Shown one piece after another: positions 61,313 through 64,000 of a DNA stretch of 64,000 nucleotides. The translations under genes were made by a program, and so were the position numbers. Location of the stretch: assembly GCA_947561395.2 (NCBI GenBank), contig OX387184.1, positions 28,696,766 through 28,760,765 on the forward strand, given 5' to 3'. How positions within the stretch are numbered: position 1 is the first letter of the stretch; each line of letters begins with the position of its first letter. This DNA is from Buxus sempervirens (lineage: Eukaryota > Streptophyta > Magnoliopsida > Buxales > Buxaceae). Under the pieces are notes generated by a model that had not been told where the DNA came from, ran no database searches, and was given only the letters and a program-made list of their open reading frames with translations.

Positions 61313-61481
61313 GAAACAGAGTCGGATACACCAAGCTTAAGGAAAAGTAAGCATATGAGATTCCTTGGCGTCGATTTGATATAGAGGGTGAATCTTTCAT
61401 GATCGCTTCCTTGAATAATGACAAGCCCGGTTTGTACCAAGATGCTTTGTCATCTCCAATATCCCACGAATGGATTAACAC
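61313..61481 (+). pseudogene. pol: Copia pol: approach to reverse transcriptase
   Basis: 169 bp between LTRs Q and E. PWRRFDIEGESFMIAS and then DALSSPISHEWIN (about 61445-61478) match the conserved stretch just before the copia RT, where a conserved tryptophan is followed by MKDE. Fossil. Confidence 0.75.
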
Positions 61482-63957
61482 TGTAGACACCCCAAAATTG
61501 GGCTGAGAAAATAATGAATAAATTGCCAAAACATTAAAAAATAGTTTGTTTTCTTGTAGCCAGTGCAAAATTCTGGATTGGAACATTTTACCTTGTATCC
61601 GACACAAGTCGTCGGATACAAGCAAGGATGTTTATATCCGACACAAGTCGTCAGATACAAGTAGACATAAGTGTATCCGACGAAATGTGTCGGATACAAA
61701 TATGTGCCTTTATATCCGACCTGAGGTGTCGGATACAAGGTTTTTGCTCAAAATTAGGGTTTTCCGAAAGTTTTCACTTTTTACCATCATATCCCTTGTT
61801 TAAGGAATGGAAATCTCTGAAATAACCCTAGGGCTAAGTGTGGGGGATTCTAGACATCATTTTGTGTCTAGCATTAGGGTTCCCCCTAACCCTAGCCTTT
61901 GCCTATAAATAGGAGGCCTCTCCTCAAGCAAATGGTCAAGAATTTTTGAGAAGAGTTGGAGATTGAAGAGCTCCAAGTGAAGAAGGGAAACCTCTGCCCC
62001 ATTGCTTCCAGCACCCCCAGGTAAGCCTAAAACCCCTTTTCCTTTATGTTCTTAAATTCTAGAAATAGATCTTTCTTCTACCTTTCTATAGAATAATGGC
62101 CTATTGATTGTGTATGCAACCCCTTTCCCTACTCAAAGTACCTCGAGACTCCCTCTAGCCGTAAAACGTAGAGAGGGATCTAGGGGAAACAAGACTAGGA
62201 ATTGATCCTTAGTCATAGAACCCTCTTGATTGGCTTTTTGATTCTATAAAAACCGTTTCATACTCAAAATACCCCAAGACTATCTCGAAGAACCGTAAAA
62301 CGAGGAGAAAGAACTAAGGGAAACGAGAATGGAACGGAACCCTAGGTTTTTTAGAACTCCATTTGATTGATATGAATGCTATATGTTGTTATGCACGTGA
62401 TTGAAGAGTTAATTTGTACACATGCACATATTGCACTTGTTTTGTCGGAATCGGCTTGTATTTGGGATCTATTGCATTCATTGTGATAGATCTGAAATAA
62501 ATAGCCCCAAGCATTTCTGGGATGTTTCTTATTGATTTCAAACAAGTTTATCTCGAGTATTGAAGATCTCTACATCTAACCTCTCGGTTTTGGGTATTTT
62601 TGCTCAACTTTAGGGTTTTTGGCATATTCTTTTCAATCGAAAAGAATGGTGAGCCAAACTTGTGCCCTATTATCTCCTGGAGGTTTTTCAATACCTTTTG
62701 AAATGATCTTGATTTATATTGCACGGATTACACACACTCAATCACCGTTTTGGATTGATTTTACTTAAAAATGGTGAAGCTGGACAGTATCTATACCCTA
62801 ACTTCGGACGCTCATAACTTCATCATCTGGATGAATTTTGGAGTGATTTCAAAGCCATGGGAAAGGTAAGGTAGTCTAGTACATGTCTGTAAAATTTCAT
62901 TAATTTTTATGGAGTGGATTTTTGACACCATTCAGTCGAAGTTGATATGTCAGTTCAGGCCAAATTGCTGAACCTGTTACTTTGACTGAGCACCAGGTGT
63001 TCGTTTTAAGTTCGATTTGAGTTATTTTTGTTTCTGTATTTTCCTTCGGGAGTGTACTTTCAAATCCAATTGGCTTCATAATTTTTTAATTTCATTTGTG
63101 TCTTGGGTAACAGATTTACTCAGAACTGCTCAACAGCATATTTCTGGGCTAATCTGTGATCCGCGGGGCTTGTTCGGGAGGTCACCCAAGGCACATCGGG
63201 ATGAAGTTTGTTATAAGGCTAGTTTCATTTAAAAGATGACCCTACAGACTTCATTCATGCAAAAATTCACGGATTTACATGTAGCCAAATTTCCTAGATG
63301 AATTTCCAAAGTTGCCCACTTGTTACTTTTACTGATTTCCAACAGTAGATTTCAAAGGAGAATAACTCTTAGGGTTTTAACCGGATTTAATTGAAACTTT
63401 GAATGAGTCTTCTATTTATCATAATCTTTCAAATGGATTTGGTTTGATTCAATTTAAATTTGATTTGAATGATTTCAAGACAAATGGCTCTATCTTTTAC
63501 CGAATTTTCCGGATTTGTCTCAACTTGGTTTTGTTCAAGTTTTGCTTTGATTTCCATTTAATGGTGATGTCCCAGACGTGATACTGACATAAAAGATGAT
63601 CTGGAATTCATTGGATTTCTCATGTGGAGGTATCATACATGTGTTTAGTTCTTTTCAAGCTTTTTGATTACTTTAGCAAGCCTTCGTTATTTTGAGCATG
63701 AACAACACTTGGCAACCATCTTGCGTGGGTGAATGGGGGTGCCTAACACCTTCCTCAATTCATAATCTAATCCCCTTACCCATCTCTGGATTTTATTTTC
63801 AAGTAGAGTTATTTTTACCCTAGATTTGTCTTTTTGCTTATTTTGATGATTTTTGGTGCCCATTCACACCCAAAATTGAATGGTGGCGACTCTCCCATTT
63901 TTGTTGAGCCCATGTGATGATGAAGGGAATCATCTAGGTGATTTTCCATGTCTCTCA
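61482..63957 (+). mobile_element. Solo LTR E (Tat/Ogre-like, D/E type), 2.5 kb
   Basis: Begins TGTAGACACCCC and ends CCATGTCTCTCA; exact target duplication AACAC at 61477-61481 and 63958-63962. Hairpin array 61593-61739, TATAAATAGG at 61904, donor-like CAG|GTAAGC at 62021, TGGCGACTC at about 63884. It differs from D mainly by a shorter part ahead of the TATA box. Inserted in copia pol. Confidence 0.88.
61593..61739. repeat. Four-hairpin array in E, arms changed
   Basis: Dyads at 61593-61622, 61633-61661, 61672-61699 and 61710-61739, same step as in D, but arms TATCCGAC/GTCGGATA instead of TATCCGGC/GCCGGATA. Confidence 0.9.
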
Positions 63958-63962
63958 AACAC

Positions 63963-64000
63963 CATGAAAGATGAGATTGTTTCTGTAGCACTACAAAAAA
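63963..64000 (+). pseudogene. pol: Copia reverse transcriptase start, cut by window edge
   Basis: Right after the AACAC duplication of E the frame reads MKDEIVSVALQ, the first conserved block of the copia RT. The rest lies outside the window. Confidence 0.7.

Larger units (their letters stand above)
7027..64000 (+). mobile_element. Ty1/copia element backbone, split by eight direct insertions
   Basis: Ordered copia parts, all on the plus strand: LTR 7027-7503, tRNA-iMet primer site 7504-7522, a leader in four pieces (7504-7796, 11901-12215, 15180-15647, 18278-18660), gag 18661-19271, zinc-knuckle region 33893-34109 and just after 44482, protease/GAG-pre-integrase/integrase 44483-46005, linker 48628-48715, and the reverse-transcriptase start 61318-61481 and 63963-64000, where the window ends. 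The gaps are filled by insertions N, O, B, C, J, P, Q and E, most with exact 5-bp target duplications, which is what shows the pieces to be one element. That the LTR at 7027 belongs to the same element as the gag is inference. The element is old and broken, with several internal breaks besides the insertions. Confidence 0.75.

Overview
This looks like a block of repeat-rich plant nuclear DNA, probably from a dicot, although the sequence does not fix the species. The evidence is Ty3/gypsy and Ty1/copia proteins of plant type, plant TRIM elements with a tRNA-iMet primer site, TATAAATA promoters and AT-rich spacers. I find no intact host gene, no tRNA or rRNA gene and no CRISPR array. Almost all of the longer open frames are translations of tandem repeats or of long terminal repeats (LTRs).

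Layout. About 28-3040 is a long LTR inserted in a decayed chromovirus (gypsy) whose gag-pol remains run 3041-5671, with a 3' LTR from 5672. Next comes about 0.85 kb of unassigned DNA and a short LINE-like endonuclease remnant (6819-7022). At 7027 a copia LTR and primer site begin. From there to the right edge the backbone appears to be one old copia element: gag at 18.66-19.27 kb, zinc knuckle at 33.9-34.1 kb, protease to integrase at 44.5-46.0 kb, linker at 48.6-48.7 kb, and the start of reverse transcriptase at 61.3-61.5 and 63.96-64.0 kb. Eight insertions directly into that backbone stretch it over at least 57 kb.

The insertions are nearly all single long LTRs (about 2-4 kb) without coding parts, most with 5-bp target duplications. 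They nest several levels deep. In one chain, C (19272-33887) holds G (21507-33074), which holds H and F (26204-33050), and F holds I (27532-30731). In another, Q (48716-61312) holds R (51059-60025), which holds S (52936-58846), which holds D (54801-57619). In the third, J (34110-44482) holds TRIM1 and L (36370-44153), and L holds TRIM2, K and fragment M. N, O, B, P and E sit directly in the copia backbone.

By shared sequence the LTRs fall into: Tat/Ogre-like (A, B, C, D, E); a G/I/R/M group; a J/K/Q group; an N/F/L group; a P/S group; and O and H apart. Except for the Tat-like set they share ends of the type TGTAAAACCC...GGGCGTTACA.

The most interesting signal is shared architecture. Most of the non-Tat LTRs have a TATA box, then a good splice-donor-like site (GT, or GC in the G/I/R/M/Q set), then 1-2 kb later a positionally fixed stem-loop whose two arms change together between families, followed by a pyrimidine tract and TTTTCAG. 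The Tat-like LTRs instead carry an array of about four hairpins ahead of the TATA box, whose arms differ between copies yet stay paired. Each family also carries its own tandem repeat and its own dyad-rich GC block. All retroelements here are treated as broken fossils.
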